Shown here piece by piece: positions 9,628 to 21,260 of a DNA stretch of 64,000 nucleotides. The position numbers were made by a program, and so were the translations under genes. Source of the stretch: Chondrilla cf. caribensis (Eukaryota > Porifera > Demospongiae > Chondrillida > Chondrillidae); contig OZ026547.1 of the NCBI GenBank assembly GCA_964020155.1, positions 2,356,131 through 2,420,130 of the forward strand, read 5' to 3'. Position 1 is the stretch's first letter, and each line of letters opens with the position of its first letter. Below the pieces are notes generated by a model. It saw only the letters and a program-made list of their open reading frames with translations. It was not told the origin of the DNA and made no database searches.

Positions 9628-10856
9628 CTTGACGATGAAAGAAATCAATGATGACAGTCAACCTGTCTGTATAGTATACCCAAGTTTCCCGGGCAGTTCT
9701 GTGAGATCTAGACTGCCACTATTGCCACATTAACTTGCAGGTGTGTTGATCAATTAATACGTGGAACATTATACGTGCCTTAAAATCTATTATAATTAAT
9801 TTTATTCATGAAAATTCAATTCCGGAATTCATTGAAGGTCGAGAGACCTATTGTAATACTCTTTGGTATTGTTTTGTATTATATCGTTATCCACAATTAT
9901 GGCATTTTAGTGTACAAATTACGTGTACGTGTTCACATTTCCAGTCAATGTTAGTACAGTGCACACTGTATGCCAATGCATACTAAACCAATTTGCATGT
10001 GTCAATCATGATCGTGTTAACATGTTTTTTCCTCAATCTTACAGGAATATGTGAAGGTGTGTTTCCACATTTCCATTGACCATGAGGTAGTGGATCAGGA
10101 CGATGTGCTATTGAGCCATTCAGCAGCCATTCCTACATTGTTGTTATTTCCCATCTGAAATCAATACAATTGTTCACACTTCATTCATTATTTTCAGGAA
10201 ACCAGAATTAATACGAAGGACAACTGAAATAGATTTTTGAATTGTTGTGTGAATGGGAAAATTACGGTCAACCATTATTAGGAATGTTATTACATACTTG
10301 TACATATTGCAATTTTTCGACTATAATTATATTTGCTTGAGTTTCCTTGTCTTGTGTTACAGTACATTTCCGACAATATCTATATATATTATACTACTGA
10401 GCGAAGCTATTTCAGTATATTATATTGGAAAAAAGCCGAATGCTTCATGTAATCTTGTATCTTGCCCATGTGAAATGTACTTTAATTTCAATAAGATTAT
10501 GTGATCCACGTAATCTTTCATCTCATTTACTGTAGTCAATACTGCTTGATATGCTACTGGGTGTTATATTTTTTTGTGTGTGTGTGCATTACATCTTTGT
10601 AAAGACATGAAAACTCCCATTTGAATGATGAAATACAATTTGTCATTGCAGTATTCCTGACTAATTGAACATGATAATTAAATTAAATGTATCACACAGA
10701 CACACACACACAAGCCTAAAGGACTATGTATATTGAATGAAAGAAACAAAACCAATGTCGTATTGTTTGTATGTATTATTGTTTTGTGGTCAAAATGACT
10801 ATTGAGACCAGCGGTCTGGCTAAACTGATGGATGTTTGGTTGAGTGGGTGGTCCGG
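9628..10856. other. Intergenic between C and D; nothing further seen
   Basis: AT-rich, with short CA/GT runs at about 10575 and 10695. The open frames present carry no signal peptide plus basic-domain pattern and no recognisable motif. Confidence 0.4.
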
Positions 10857-12279
10857 TTAAGCTAATGTTTGAGTGGGTGGTGGGTGGTTTGGTTGAGCTG
10901 CTTGTTTGTGGATGGTTGGCTTTCCTTTCTTGTTCTTAAGTAGCCATTTCTGCCTCTTTTTGATCATATATTTCTTCTTTAGATGATAAAACCTCTTCTT
11001 CAATCCGTAGTACAAAGCAATGTATCTAGCGATCTTCTTGGATGAGAGCCTCATTAGCACATTTTTGTAAGTTTTCTCCATTTTTTGTCGCAACTTTGCC
11101 AAATGAATATACTTCTTCAGAAGTTTGTAGTATTTTCGTTGTCTTCGGTATCTTACTCTTCCTTTCTGCTTGTTTTTCCACTTTTTGCTGAGCCTTTCAT
11201 ACAAACTCTTGTATTTTTGGTACAGCTTGAAATATGGGTGAGCTGCATGAGAATTCTTTGTGATTTTCTTGTATTTTTTTAACAGCCTCAAATATCTTCT
11301 TTTGTACATTCTTTTTAAATAGTAGGCGATATTGAATTGCCCTTGTGTTTGCTGGTTGCGTTTCATTTGTTTAATGTCGGTAGTGCTTGCATGTGGTATG
11401 AATTCTGCCAATGGCATTACATTGCTCAGTATTGCATCATTCAACTCCTGGCTTGCATCACTTTGTTGCAGTGTTGCATCATTGTCAACTGGTATTGCGT
11501 CACTTTTTTTCTCGTGCAACCCTTTTGCCCTGATGGTATCTCTTAGTCTTTTGATTCCAGTCACTTCTTTTGCACTTGCTATTTCCCCTGTATTTGTATG
11601 AATGAATAGTCTGTTGTATGATATTTACCTATCCGTTATACGTATTGTATGTACATACAGGAATATATTTTATGATATCCAATGTAGTCTTGTACCAAAA
11701 CAGTCCCAGAGCACGCAAACACTCGAATCAGATTGGCAATGTGGAAAATCAGGCGGTGTTGTTAGCATGTACAGTCCACCTGGAGTACCACAGTCATTTC
11801 AATTGTGCACTTCAAAGTATAAAACATTTTGTTCTGATGATCGAATGTCAATATAGTGACCTCAACTGCACAGTAATAGAAGTGGAAAAATACCTGTGGT
11901 ACAACTCGGATTGAATTCGGGATCAAGGCTGTGTTGTATTGTCATAGTCAGGACACTTCTAGGAACCACTATTTGTGTATATACTTTCATTTTAGTGTTA
12001 AGTGTGAGAGTGGTGGCAATGATATAGTTGATACACTCCTGTTGGGTATTCTGTACTGTTACTATACCCACCTTTCTTTTCCCCCTCACTGGATTCTGGA
12101 GTTACTCTGCCACGGGTCTCTAATTCAGATGTCAGCCTTGAAATTCTAACATGATTGTCCAATTCTTCTGGCAATTTTCGACTCAGAAGAAGTCCTTCTG
12201 CTTCTTCCACTTCAGTTTTCTTTATCCCACCGACCAGAAGAAGGACTGTGCACACTTTTGCCAGTATGAATCTTCTCAT
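10857..12279 (-). CDS. Member D: secreted Tyr/Lys-rich cationic protein (exons 12279-12072 and 11587-10857)
   Basis: Exon 1 starts at the ATG at 12279 with a hydrophobic leader (MRRFILAKVCTVLLLVGG) and an acidic stretch. It ends at AAG|GTGGGT. Exon 2 starts after ATACAG at 11587. The phase-1 junction is in frame (208 + 731 bases), giving about 312 residues; an alternative acceptor nine bases further in is also in frame. The propeptide runs to about residue 125 and ends QTQGQF, a Gln-Phe boundary like the rest of the cluster. After it comes a basic domain of about 150 residues with regularly placed Tyr (KRMYKRRYLRLLKKYKK, YQKYKSLYERLSKKWKN, YYKLLKKYIHLAKLRQK). The C terminus is short and Pro/Gln/His-rich. 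The domain most resembles that of C next door. Function unknown; likely extracellular and helix-forming. Confidence 0.75.
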
Positions 12280-12451
12280 AATTGACTGGTAAATTCAGAA
12301 TAGATATTTACAGTACGTATGTGCGAAAACTTCTTAGTCAATACTAAATATAATATAGGTTACAATGATTCAAATAATTTCTCCTTGTGGTCTAATTCCT
12401 GTATTAATATTAATTTAATTAGTGAACCTTTCATCTGCTGTAGTACTAGGA

Positions 12452-12644
<193 letters not shown>

Positions 12645-12689
12645 TGTATGTTGTGTCTATATATGTGATGTGTGTTGTGCTTGTGTTTG

Positions 12690-13285
12690 TACATGTGTAG
12701 TTGTGAATAATTTGATAATCGTGTCTGGTGCAACGTGTCAAATCCAATAATGGGGAAAAATAATAATATCTTATACTATTCACCGCCTTGTGGTAAATGT
12801 ATGCCAACTATGCATATGTTTACACAAGTTAGGTGAGGAGGCAGTTGTGCATACAAATGAACTGCTAATCCATTATCAAATGTATTTAAGATGTAATTTC
12901 TCCCTTGTGTTTTATCAAATTCATTGAACAATTGAGGTTGCAGAGGTAGTCAATCCGGGTAAATTCATTGGACTTATCATTGAAAGGTATTCTGACATGT
13001 GAATTAGTTCCTGTTTACTGTTTTCTTTGGATCCATACAGTATTGTAGTTGGTTTAGATAAGTGAAATGTGGGTGTGGTTTGTTGGCATGGAAACCACAT
13101 ACACCTTCAATATGTGCCCAATCGTGAACAATTGTACATGGTTGTTATAGTTACAGTCACAATTGGTTGTCATGGTTACATTTGTGATTGGTTGTCATGG
13201 TTACATTAGTGATTGGTTGTCATGGTCTCATTAATAATTTAATCATTAATTTAGCAGCACTTTTTCACACTTTGTGAACTTCAAA
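12690..13285. repeat. Flank repeat, copy 1 of 4
   Basis: Begins near GTTGTGAATAATTTGATAAT and runs through TTTCTTTGGATCCATACAGT and GGCATGGAAACCACATACAC into the 55-bp satellite. Related copies lie at about 16631-17210, 17565-18165 and 23225-23560. They mark the tandem segmental duplication that carries E, F and G. Confidence 0.85.
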
Positions 13286-13925
13286 GTGACACAGTGTGTC
13301 CCTTGGACGGTCTTTATATACAGGTTCCATTATACATCAACTACTACAGTGTGTCCCTTGGTGGTCTTTATAGACATGTTTCAATATACGTCAACTACTA
13401 CAGTGTGTCCCTGAGTGGTCTTTATATAAAGGTTTATTGTACATCAACTACTTCAGTGTGTCTCTTGGTTGGTCTTTATATAAAGGTTACCCTGTACATC
13501 AACTACTACAGTGTGTCCCTTAGGTAGTCTTTATATACAGTTTCATTGTACATCAACTACTACAGTGTGTCCCCTGGGTGGTCTTTGTAGACAGGTTTCT
13601 ATATACATTAACTACTACAGTGTGTCTCATGGGTGGTCTTTATATACAGTTTCATTGTACATCAACTACTACAGTGTGTCCCCTGGGTGGTCTTTGTAGA
13701 CAGGTTTCTATATACATTAACTACTACAGTGTGTCTCATGGGTGGTCTTTATATACAGGTTCCACTGTTCATCAACTACTACAATGTGTCCCTTAGGAGG
13801 TCTTTATATACAGGTTTCACTATACATCAACTACTACAGTGTGTCCCTTGGGTGGTCTTTATAATACAGGTTCCACTGTACATCAACTACTACAATGTGT
13901 CCCTTAGGTGGTCTTTTGTACTGTA
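13285..13925. repeat. 55-bp satellite block 1
   Basis: About twelve copies of a unit containing GGTGGTCTTTATATACAGGT and CATCAACTACTACAGTGTGT. Several frames are open through it because the variants lack stops, but there is no start, leader or codon pattern typical of a gene. Confidence 0.9.
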
Positions 13926-14165
13926 TGGTTGCAGGGAATTTGAAATGTGGTGAAATGTAGCGCAGTAGTGTTTTCAGAGTTCGAAGAAATTCATTATGAG
14001 TTTCTGTTATACTGTATGTAAACATTCACATAGTACCTCATATACATGCATGTATATGACTATAATAATATTTATATACTGCATATTTGCATACAAATAC
14101 ATATAAAATAACGTTATAATGCAGTGATAAGTACATTAGACTGTACATCCATCAACATGTGCATA
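13926..14165. other. Duplicated AT-rich flank
   Basis: Matches 20060-20289 and 24370-24600 in the segments that carry F and G. No gene seen. Confidence 0.5.
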
Positions 14166-14641
14166 TACAGTACGGATCATGGAAAAGTTAACTTTTTGTG
14201 GGTTTCCCTGTAATCAGTCAACTGTTAGGGATAAGGGAATATTGGTTAGAAGTACCGCAATATCCGTTAGCGGTTAACCTGTTAACTGGTAATGTGTTAA
14301 TCGTATGGCGTCACTTGTTATGTCTGGAACGAGTGGAAATGTACTTGAGTTTGTGATCATTGTTTCCTTAGTGCTAAACTTTGACTTTTCTGCAAGATTC
14401 GTACACAGTCGTCTAAAAACACTTGTTGAAAATCACTCAAACAAACTAACACTTCGAAACATGCCATGTATATTCTAGGTAGACTCTACGTGCATGAGAA
14501 CAGGTTAACTGTTAATCCGTTAACATTTTAATTAACAGTTAATGCGTACAGTTCATTCGCTAAAGGGAAACAGATAAATTTTATCACTTAACCTTTAGCG
14601 CTTAACAATTCACCGTTACTCTTTCCATGAACTGTACTGTA
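14166..14641. mobile_element. MITE with TACAGTAC ends, copy 1
   Basis: The left end TACAGTACGGATCATGGAAA is mirrored by a right end whose reverse complement is TACAGTACAGTTCATGGAAA. The interior is full of GTTAACCGTTAA-type short palindromes and has no transposase frame. Further copies are at 20290-20787 and, longer, at 40450-41251. The segment carrying G lacks the element at the equivalent place (about 24600). Confidence 0.85.
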
Positions 14642-15006
14642 CATATATAGGTATTATGTATTCACACATGCATAGACATGTATTGATACAGAAAACCTGT
14701 TGCTCATTACTACTTCCTACTAGTCTGAATGGGACGACTCGATTGGTCTCAATTGGTTTGTCTGTGATAAGGATGTTCTTTTTGTTCTCATTGTGTGTGA
14801 CCTTCCGATATTATAGGTATCTCGTTAATGCCTTCTATTATCAAGATCATCCCCACATTGTGAGCTGGGTGTACTACATGGGGAATTGGGAAATCCACAA
14901 TTGAATCTCGGTTACAATTCCCCCATAGTTCTTTCAATTACGTGAATGCAGCCATCAATGTGGCGAGTGTGGATGATTGGAGATGATGGCTATTCAAGAC
15001 GAGAGA

Positions 15007-15012
15007 TATAAA
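15007..15012 (+). promoter_or_regulatory. TATA box of E
   Basis: TATAAA about 112 bases before the ATG, conserved at the same place before F (21149-21154) and G (24971-24976). Confidence 0.6.
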
Positions 15013-15118
15013 TTTGGATATCTATTCTTGACCTCAAGTTAACCCACCCTTCAGTATGTGAAGTGGTACTTTGAAAGGTTATCACGGAAAAACTGGTAAA
15101 CGTTTGAAGCTGAAAGTG

Positions 15119-16696
15119 ATGTGCTTAGGATTCATACACCTTGGTGTATCCGTACTTGCATTTTTACTTGTGTGCTGTCACTGTGAATACTCAGATGGCA
15201 AACAACAGCTCAGCAGTGGGTTAAATGGAATGGACACTGCCAGAGAACAGTTCCTATTCTCGGACAAGGAAACAAATGCTGATTTGGAAGATTTGGACTC
15301 GTTTTTCGACCTGTTACAATCCTCAAAATTAAGAGCACAAGGAGGGAAATTTGTCAAACAGGCGCAAAAGGTTGTCAAACCGTCAGTTAAGATTAGGGGG
15401 TTGAGGAGAGTGTCTACCCCAGCTGGAATAAAGCATGCAGAACAAGAAAGCTTGAACAGAGAACTGTTGGTCCGACTTAAAAGAGATAGTAATCGAGGAG
15501 TAGTTAGAGCCCAGGGGTGGGGATCAATTGGAAGATTTTTCCGTAAAGTGAAGAGAAGAATTGTGCACACAGCCAAGAAAGTTTATCATGGTGTCCATAA
15601 GGCTGCAAAGAAGGTGGTTCGTGTAGTGAAGAAAGGTGCTAAGAAGGCATATCATGCCATTAAACATGTGGGAAAAACTGCTGTACATGTAATTAAGAAG
15701 GGTGTTCACACTGTTACAAAGTTTGGTAAAAGAGCATGGAAGACTGTCAAAAGGGTCAGTAAGAGTGTGATCCATCATATTAAGAAAACTAGCAAAAGGA
15801 TTTGGAACAAAATGAAGAGATTTGGCAAAGGAATGCTGAAGAAATTCAAGACGTTTGCAGTTGTTGCATGGAAAAAGCTCAAACATGTTGGAAAATTACT
15901 TTGGAAGGGACTAGAAGTTATCGGCGAGTATGTAGAGAAGTTTGTGAAGTCTCCCATTGGTCGAATCCTGATTGAGGGGGCGTTAGAAATGCTTGACGTC
16001 CCTCCCTTTGTTAGTGGACCACTTCTGACCTTGATGACTGGAGGAAGTCCCATCGATGCATTGACAAGCATGATACCTGGTGGCAAAGTAATGAAGACCG
16101 AAGGACGATTGTTAGGTATGGCGAAAAAAGGTGGCCTTTTTAAAAAAGCAGCCAGTTTCATAGAAAAAGGTGGAATGAAGAAAGTGATGGGTGCTCTATT
16201 CAGGAAGGGAGGTGTGAAGAAAGCATTGGCTGGTGCAATGAAAAGATTTGGAAAAGGTGAACTTAAGAAGCTTGGGAAAGTTGGTACGCGTGGGATTCTC
16301 AAAAAGTATTTCCCGAAAAAAGCAATTGCACGAATGGTTAAACAACTCACAGACAAGAAGAGGTTGATGAAGATTGGGAAAAAAATGGGCAAGAAAATTT
16401 TCAAGGAAGTGACCAAGGAACCATCTCAAAAGCCAGCTAGGCATGAAACACAAGGAAGACCGCGAAAAAGACGACCACGATCACGTAGATGGCAAAGGAG
16501 ACGACCACGATCACGTAGACAGCGAAGGAGACGACCACAATCACGTAGACAGCGAAGGACACGACCACGATCACGTAGACAGCGAAGGAGACGGCCAAGA
16601 TCACATAGACAGCTAATAGGACGACGACCAATTGTGAATAATTCAATAATTGTGTGTGGTACGGCATGTAATAGATCCAATAATGAGGGAAATTAA
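15119..16696 (+). CDS. Member E: long cationic secreted protein with hydrophobic core domain
   Basis: 525 residues, one exon. The frame is open further 5', but the ATG at 15119 is the first good start and opens a signal peptide (MCLGFIHLGVSVLAFLLVCC). Order: acidic propeptide about 23-70 (ADLEDLDSFFDLL); KIRGLRRVS motif near 91-99; a furin-type site RLKR at 119-122; boundary VVRAQGW at 128-134; basic amphipathic region to about 276 with loose 11-residue periodicity (KKVYHGVHKAA, KRAWKTVKRVS); hydrophobic core 277-322 (KSPIGRILIEGALEM, VPPFVSGPLLTLMTGGSP, SMIPGG); Gly/Lys-rich helices to about 430; an Arg/Pro tail (RRRPRSRRQR). The last 21 residues differ from F and G because they are encoded by the flank repeat at 16631-16696. 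Close paralogue of F and G. Biological role unknown. Confidence 0.87.
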   Translation: MCLGFIHLGVSVLAFLLVCCHCEYSDGKQQLSSGLNGMDTAREQFLFSDKETNADLEDLDSFFDLLQSSKLRAQGGKFVKQAQKVVKPSVKIRGLRRVSTPAGIKHAEQESLNRELLVRLKRDSNRGVVRAQGWGSIGRFFRKVKRRIVHTAKKVYHGVHKAAKKVVRVVKKGAKKAYHAIKHVGKTAVHVIKKGVHTVTKFGKRAWKTVKRVSKSVIHHIKKTSKRIWNKMKRFGKGMLKKFKTFAVVAWKKLKHVGKLLWKGLEVIGEYVEKFVKSPIGRILIEGALEMLDVPPFVSGPLLTLMTGGSPIDALTSMIPGGKVMKTEGRLLGMAKKGGLFKKAASFIEKGGMKKVMGALFRKGGVKKALAGAMKRFGKGELKKLGKVGTRGILKKYFPKKAIARMVKQLTDKKRLMKIGKKMGKKIFKEVTKEPSQKPARHETQGRPRKRRPRSRRWQRRRPRSRRQRRRRPQSRRQRRTRPRSRRQRRRRPRSHRQLIGRRPIVNNSIIVCGTACNRSNNEGN

Positions 16697-17210
16697 TAAT
16701 ATTCTACTATTCACCACTTTGTGGTTAATGTTTGCCAACCTTGCATAATATGTTTACACAAGTTGGGTGAGGAGTGCCTGTTGTGCATACAAATGACCTG
16801 CTAATTCATTATCAAATGTATTCAATATGTAATTTCTTTCTCATATTTAATTTAATTTCATTGAACAATTGAGGCTGTAGAGTTAGGCAATCCGTGTAAT
16901 TTCATTGGACTTGTTATTGGAAACTATACTGACATTTGAATTAATTTTTGTTTACTGTTTTCTTTGGATCCATACAGTATAGTAGTTGGTTTATTTGAGT
17001 GAAATGTGGGTGTGGTTCTGTGGTTTGTTGGCATGGAAACCACATACACCTTCTATATGTGCCGAATCATGAACATGGTTGTTACAGTTACAGTCACAAT
17101 TGGTTGTCATGGTTACATCCGTGATTGGTTGTCATGGTTTCATTTATGATTTTTTCATTAACTTAGCAGCACTCCTTCACACATGCATTGCTCACAACAA
17201 ATCCTTCAAT
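16631..17210. repeat. Flank repeat, copy 2 of 4 (starts inside E)
   Basis: Sequence matching 12690 onward begins within the last 66 coding bases of E (AATTGTGAATAATTC) and continues past the stop. In F and G the gene ends in its own tail, followed by a different 3' flank with AATAAA. Confidence 0.8.
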
Positions 17211-17394
17211 TAGCACAATACAATAACAACAACACAGTAGTGAGTAGTATCAGTGGCACAGCACTTTATATTTGAAATAATACTAAGAACTGCCACTATG
17301 ATGCAGTGTACAAAGACATGAAAACTCCCATTTGGATGATGAAATACGATTTTGTCATTGCATTATTCCTTGACTGATAGAACATGATAATGTG

Positions 17395-17466
17395 TATGTG
17401 CATGTGTGTGTGTGTGTGTGAGTGTGTGTGTGTGTGGTGTGGTGTGTTGTGTGTGTGGTGTGTGTC

Positions 17467-17497
<31 letters not shown>

Positions 17498-17525
17498 TGT
17501 GTGAGTGTGTGTGTGTGGTGTGTTG
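17395..17525. repeat. (GT)n microsatellite, interrupted
   Basis: TG-rich tract with GTGTGGTGTG interruptions. It lies at the same place relative to the flank repeat as the tract at 12454-12642. Confidence 0.9.
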
Positions 17526-17564
17526 TGTCTATATATGTGATGTGTGTTGTGTTTGTGTTTGTAC

Positions 17565-18165
17565 ATGTGTAGTTGTGAATGATTTGATAATTGTGTCTGG
17601 TGCGACATGTCTAATCCAATAATGGGGGAAAATAATAATATCTTATATTATACTATTCACCACCTTGTGGTAAATGTTTGCCAATAATGCATATGTTTAC
17701 ACCAGGTGGGATGAGGAGTGCCTCTTGTGCATACAAATGAACTGCTAATCCATTATCAAATGTATTTAAGAAGTAATTTCTCCCTTGTGTTTTATCAAAA
17801 TCATTGAACAATTGAGGTTGCAGAGGTAGTTAATCCGGGTAAATTCATTGGACTTATTATTGAAAACAATACTAAAATGTGAATTAGTTCCTGTTTACTG
17901 TTCTCTTTGGATCCATACAGTATTGTAGTTGGTTTAGTTGAGTGAAATGTGTGTGTGGTTCTGTGGTTTGTTGGCATGGAAACCACATACACCTTCAATA
18001 TGTGCCCAATTGTGAACAATTGTACATGGTTGTAATAGTTACAGTCATAATTGGTTGTCATGGTTACATTCGTGATTGGTTGTCATAGTTACATTCGTGA
18101 TTGGTTGTCATGGTCTCATAATTTATTCATTAACGTAGCAGCACTTCTTCACACGTTGTGAACTT
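17565..18165. repeat. Flank repeat, copy 3 of 4
   Basis: Second copy downstream of E, again leading directly into a 55-bp satellite block. Confidence 0.85.
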
Positions 18166-19372
18166 GACACTGTGTCCCTTGGATGGTCTTTATATACAGG
18201 TTCATTGTACATTAACTACTACAATGTGTCCCTTGGGTGGTCTTTATATACAGGTTCCACTGTACATCAACTACTACAGTGTGTCTCTTGGGTGGTCTTC
18301 ATAGACAGGTTTCAATATACATCAACTACTAGTGTGTCTCATGGGTGGTCTTTATATACAGGTTCCACTGTTCATCAACTACTACAATGTGTCCCTTGGG
18401 TGGTCTTTATATACAGGTCACTGTACATCAACTACTACAATGAGTCCCTTTGGTGGTCTTTATATACAGTTTCATTGTACATCAACTACTACAATGAGTC
18501 CCTTTGGTGGTCTTTATATACAGTTTCATTGTACATCAACTACTACAATGTGTCCCCTGGGTGGTCTTTGTAGACAGGTTTCAATATACATCAACTACTA
18601 CAGTGTGTCTCATGGGTGGTCTTTATATACAGCCCCCCCTTACATCAACTACTACAATGTGTCCCTTGGGTGGTCTTTATATACAGGTCACTGTACATCA
18701 ACTACTACAATGAGTCCCTTTGGTGGTCTTTATATACAGTTTCATTGTACATCAACTACTACAATGAGTCCCTTTGGTGGTCTTTATATACAGTTTCATT
18801 GTACATCAACTACTACAATGTGTCCCCTGGGTGGTCTTTGTAGACAGGTTTCAATATACATCAACTACTACAGTGTGTCTCATGGGTGGTCTTTATATAC
18901 AGCCCCCCCTTACATCAACTACTACAATGTGTCCCTTGGGTGGTCTTTATATACAGGTCACTGTACATCAACTACTACAATGAGTCCCTTTGGTGGTCTT
19001 TATATACAGTTTCATTGTACATCAACTACTACAATGAGTCCCTTTGGTGGTCTTTATATACAGTTTCATTGTACATCAACTACTACAATGTGTCCCCTGG
19101 GTGGTCTTTGTAGACAGGTTTCAATATACATCAACTACTACAGTGTGTCTCATGGGTGGTCTTTATATACAGCCCCCCCTTACATCAACTACTACAATGT
19201 GTCCCTTGGGTGGTCTTTATATACAGGTTCCACTGTACATCAACCACTACAATGTGTCCCCTGGGTGGTCTTTGTAGACAGGTTTCAATATACATCAACT
19301 ACTACAATGTGTCCCTTGGGTGGTCTTTATATACAGGTTCCGCTGTACATCAACCACTATAATGTGTCCTTT
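18165..19372. repeat. 55-bp satellite block 2 with 270-bp higher-order repeat
   Basis: About 22 copies of the 55-bp unit. Between about 18400 and 19230 they form a 270-bp higher-order repeat of five units, almost identical three times: the CAGCCCCCCCTTACATCAAC variant recurs at 18631, 18901 and 19171. A 387-codon plus-strand frame across it is open only because 270 is a multiple of three. Confidence 0.92.
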
Positions 19373-19936
19373 CGCAGGTATGACATGTCAACATCATTGC
19401 TACTGACAAAATGGCCGCCAAATTTTAGAACAATTTTAATATGCTGGTTTTTCACTATAGATGACAGTAATAGATATAGACTGCTCCTACGGTGAAAATT
19501 TAGATTTCCCTTGTAAGAACATTTTCCCGGTGATGATAGTTTCTTCTCTTTCAATAAACCCACCGGAAAGTCAGAAGAATCTACTACACTAGAAACTCGA
19601 CCATGATATATCAATTTCACACGCTTGTCACGAGTTATGCATTACGTCATTGCTACTGGACGATATCCCGCAACAGCAAGTCTCACGATATGTGCCCAAC
19701 GTTCATCTTCGAGGCAATTCGCTATTCTATATCTACCTATTGACACAAATTAGAAGAGAATATTACTTCTTTGATGGCAAATTTTGCAAATTTTGTTGCG
19801 ACGGGTTTTTGTAGAAGCGTGATTATCATGTGACTGCTCGTGACCAGCCCCCAAATTAGGTGATTCCATTGTTTACATAACTTTAAAACCGCAAGTTATT
19901 GGTTTCCGCATTGGATGTTGACATGTCCTACCTGCG
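19373..19936. mobile_element. 564-bp MITE inside the 55-bp satellite
   Basis: The left end CGCAGGTATGACATGTCAAC is mirrored by the right end, whose reverse complement is CGCAGGTAGGACATGTCAAC. The arms are about 23 bases. It interrupts satellite block 2 and the satellite resumes at 19937. No transposase frame is present. The target duplication is not resolved. Confidence 0.88.
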
Positions 19937-20289
19937 TTGGGTGGTCTTTATATACAGGTTCCACTATACATCAACTACTACAGTGTGTCCCTTGGGTGGT
20001 CTTTATATACAGGTTCCACTGTACATCAACTACTACAATGTGTCCCTTAGTGGGTCTCTTGTACTGTATGGTTGCTGGGAATTTGAAGTGTAGCGCAGTA
20101 GTGTTTTCAGAGTTCAAAGAAATTCATCATGAGTTTACTGTATGTAAACATTATTTAAATATAATATATATATATATATATATTATACTGCACATTTGCA
20201 TACGAATACATATAAAATAACCTTATAATGCAGTGTTAATATGTACATTAGGCTGTGCATCCATTAACATGTACGTACACATGCACATA

Positions 20290-20787
20290 TACAGTACGGA
20301 TCATGGAAAAGGTAACTTTTTTGTGGGTTTCCCTGTAATCAGTTAACCGTTAGGGATAACAGAATATCGGTTAGAAGTACCTATAATCCAATATCCATTA
20401 GCGGTTAACCTGTTAATAGTTAATCCGTTAACTGGTAACGTGTTAATCATATGATGTCACTTGTTATGTCTAGAACAAGTGGAAACGTACTTGAGTTTTC
20501 GATCGTGGTTTCTTTAGTGCTTAACTTTAGCTTTTCTGCAAGATACGTACGCAGTCGTCTAAAAACACTCATTGAAAATCACTCAAACAAACTAACTCTT
20601 CGAAACGTGCCATGTATGTTCTAGGTAGACTCTACGTGCATGAGAACAGGTTAACCGTTAATCCGTTAACATTTTAATTAACGGTTAATGCGTACAGTTC
20701 ATTTGTTAAAGGGAAACAGATAAATTTTATCACTTAACCTTTAGCGCTTAACAATTCACCGTTACTCTTTCCATGAACTGTACTGTA
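20290..20787. mobile_element. MITE with TACAGTAC ends, copy 2
   Basis: Same family, orientation and position relative to the next gene as 14166-14641, so it was already present when the segment carrying E and F duplicated. Its interior has the palindromes GTTAACCGTTAA and TTAATTAACGGTTAA. Confidence 0.85.
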
Positions 20788-21148
20788 CATAGGTATTATG
20801 TATTCACACATGCATAGACATGTATTGATACAGAAAACCTGTTGCTCATTACTACTTCCCACTGGTCTGAATTGGACTACTCAATTAGTCTCAATTGGTT
20901 TGTCTGTGATAAGGATGTTCTTTTTGTTCTCATTGTGTGTGACCTTCCGATATTATAGGTATCTCGTTAATATCATCTATTATCAAGATCATCCCCACAT
21001 TGTGAGCTGGGTGTACTGCATGGGGAATTGGGAAATCCACAATTGAATCTCGGTTACAATTCCCCCATAGTTCTTTCAATTACATGAATGCAGCCATGAA
21101 TGTGGCGAGTGTGGATGATTGGGAATGATAGCTATTCAAGACAAGAGA

Positions 21149-21154
21149 TATAAA
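21149..21154 (+). promoter_or_regulatory. TATA box of F
   Basis: TATAAA 112 bases before the ATG, equivalent to the TATA boxes of E and G. Confidence 0.6.
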
Positions 21155-21260
21155 TTTGCATATCTATTCTTGACCTCAAGTTAACCCACCCTTCGGCACT
21201 GTGAGGTGGTACTTTGAAAGGTTATCACGGAAAACTGGTAAAAGTTTGAAGTTGAAAGTG

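Noticed and set aside
13285..13925. CRISPR-like array
   Set aside because: Units are contiguous and mutually similar with no unique spacers, and the DNA is eukaryotic.
18332..19495. 387-codon plus-strand frame
   Set aside because: It runs through the 55-bp satellite and its 270-bp higher-order repeat; no leader, and overlapping frames are equally open.
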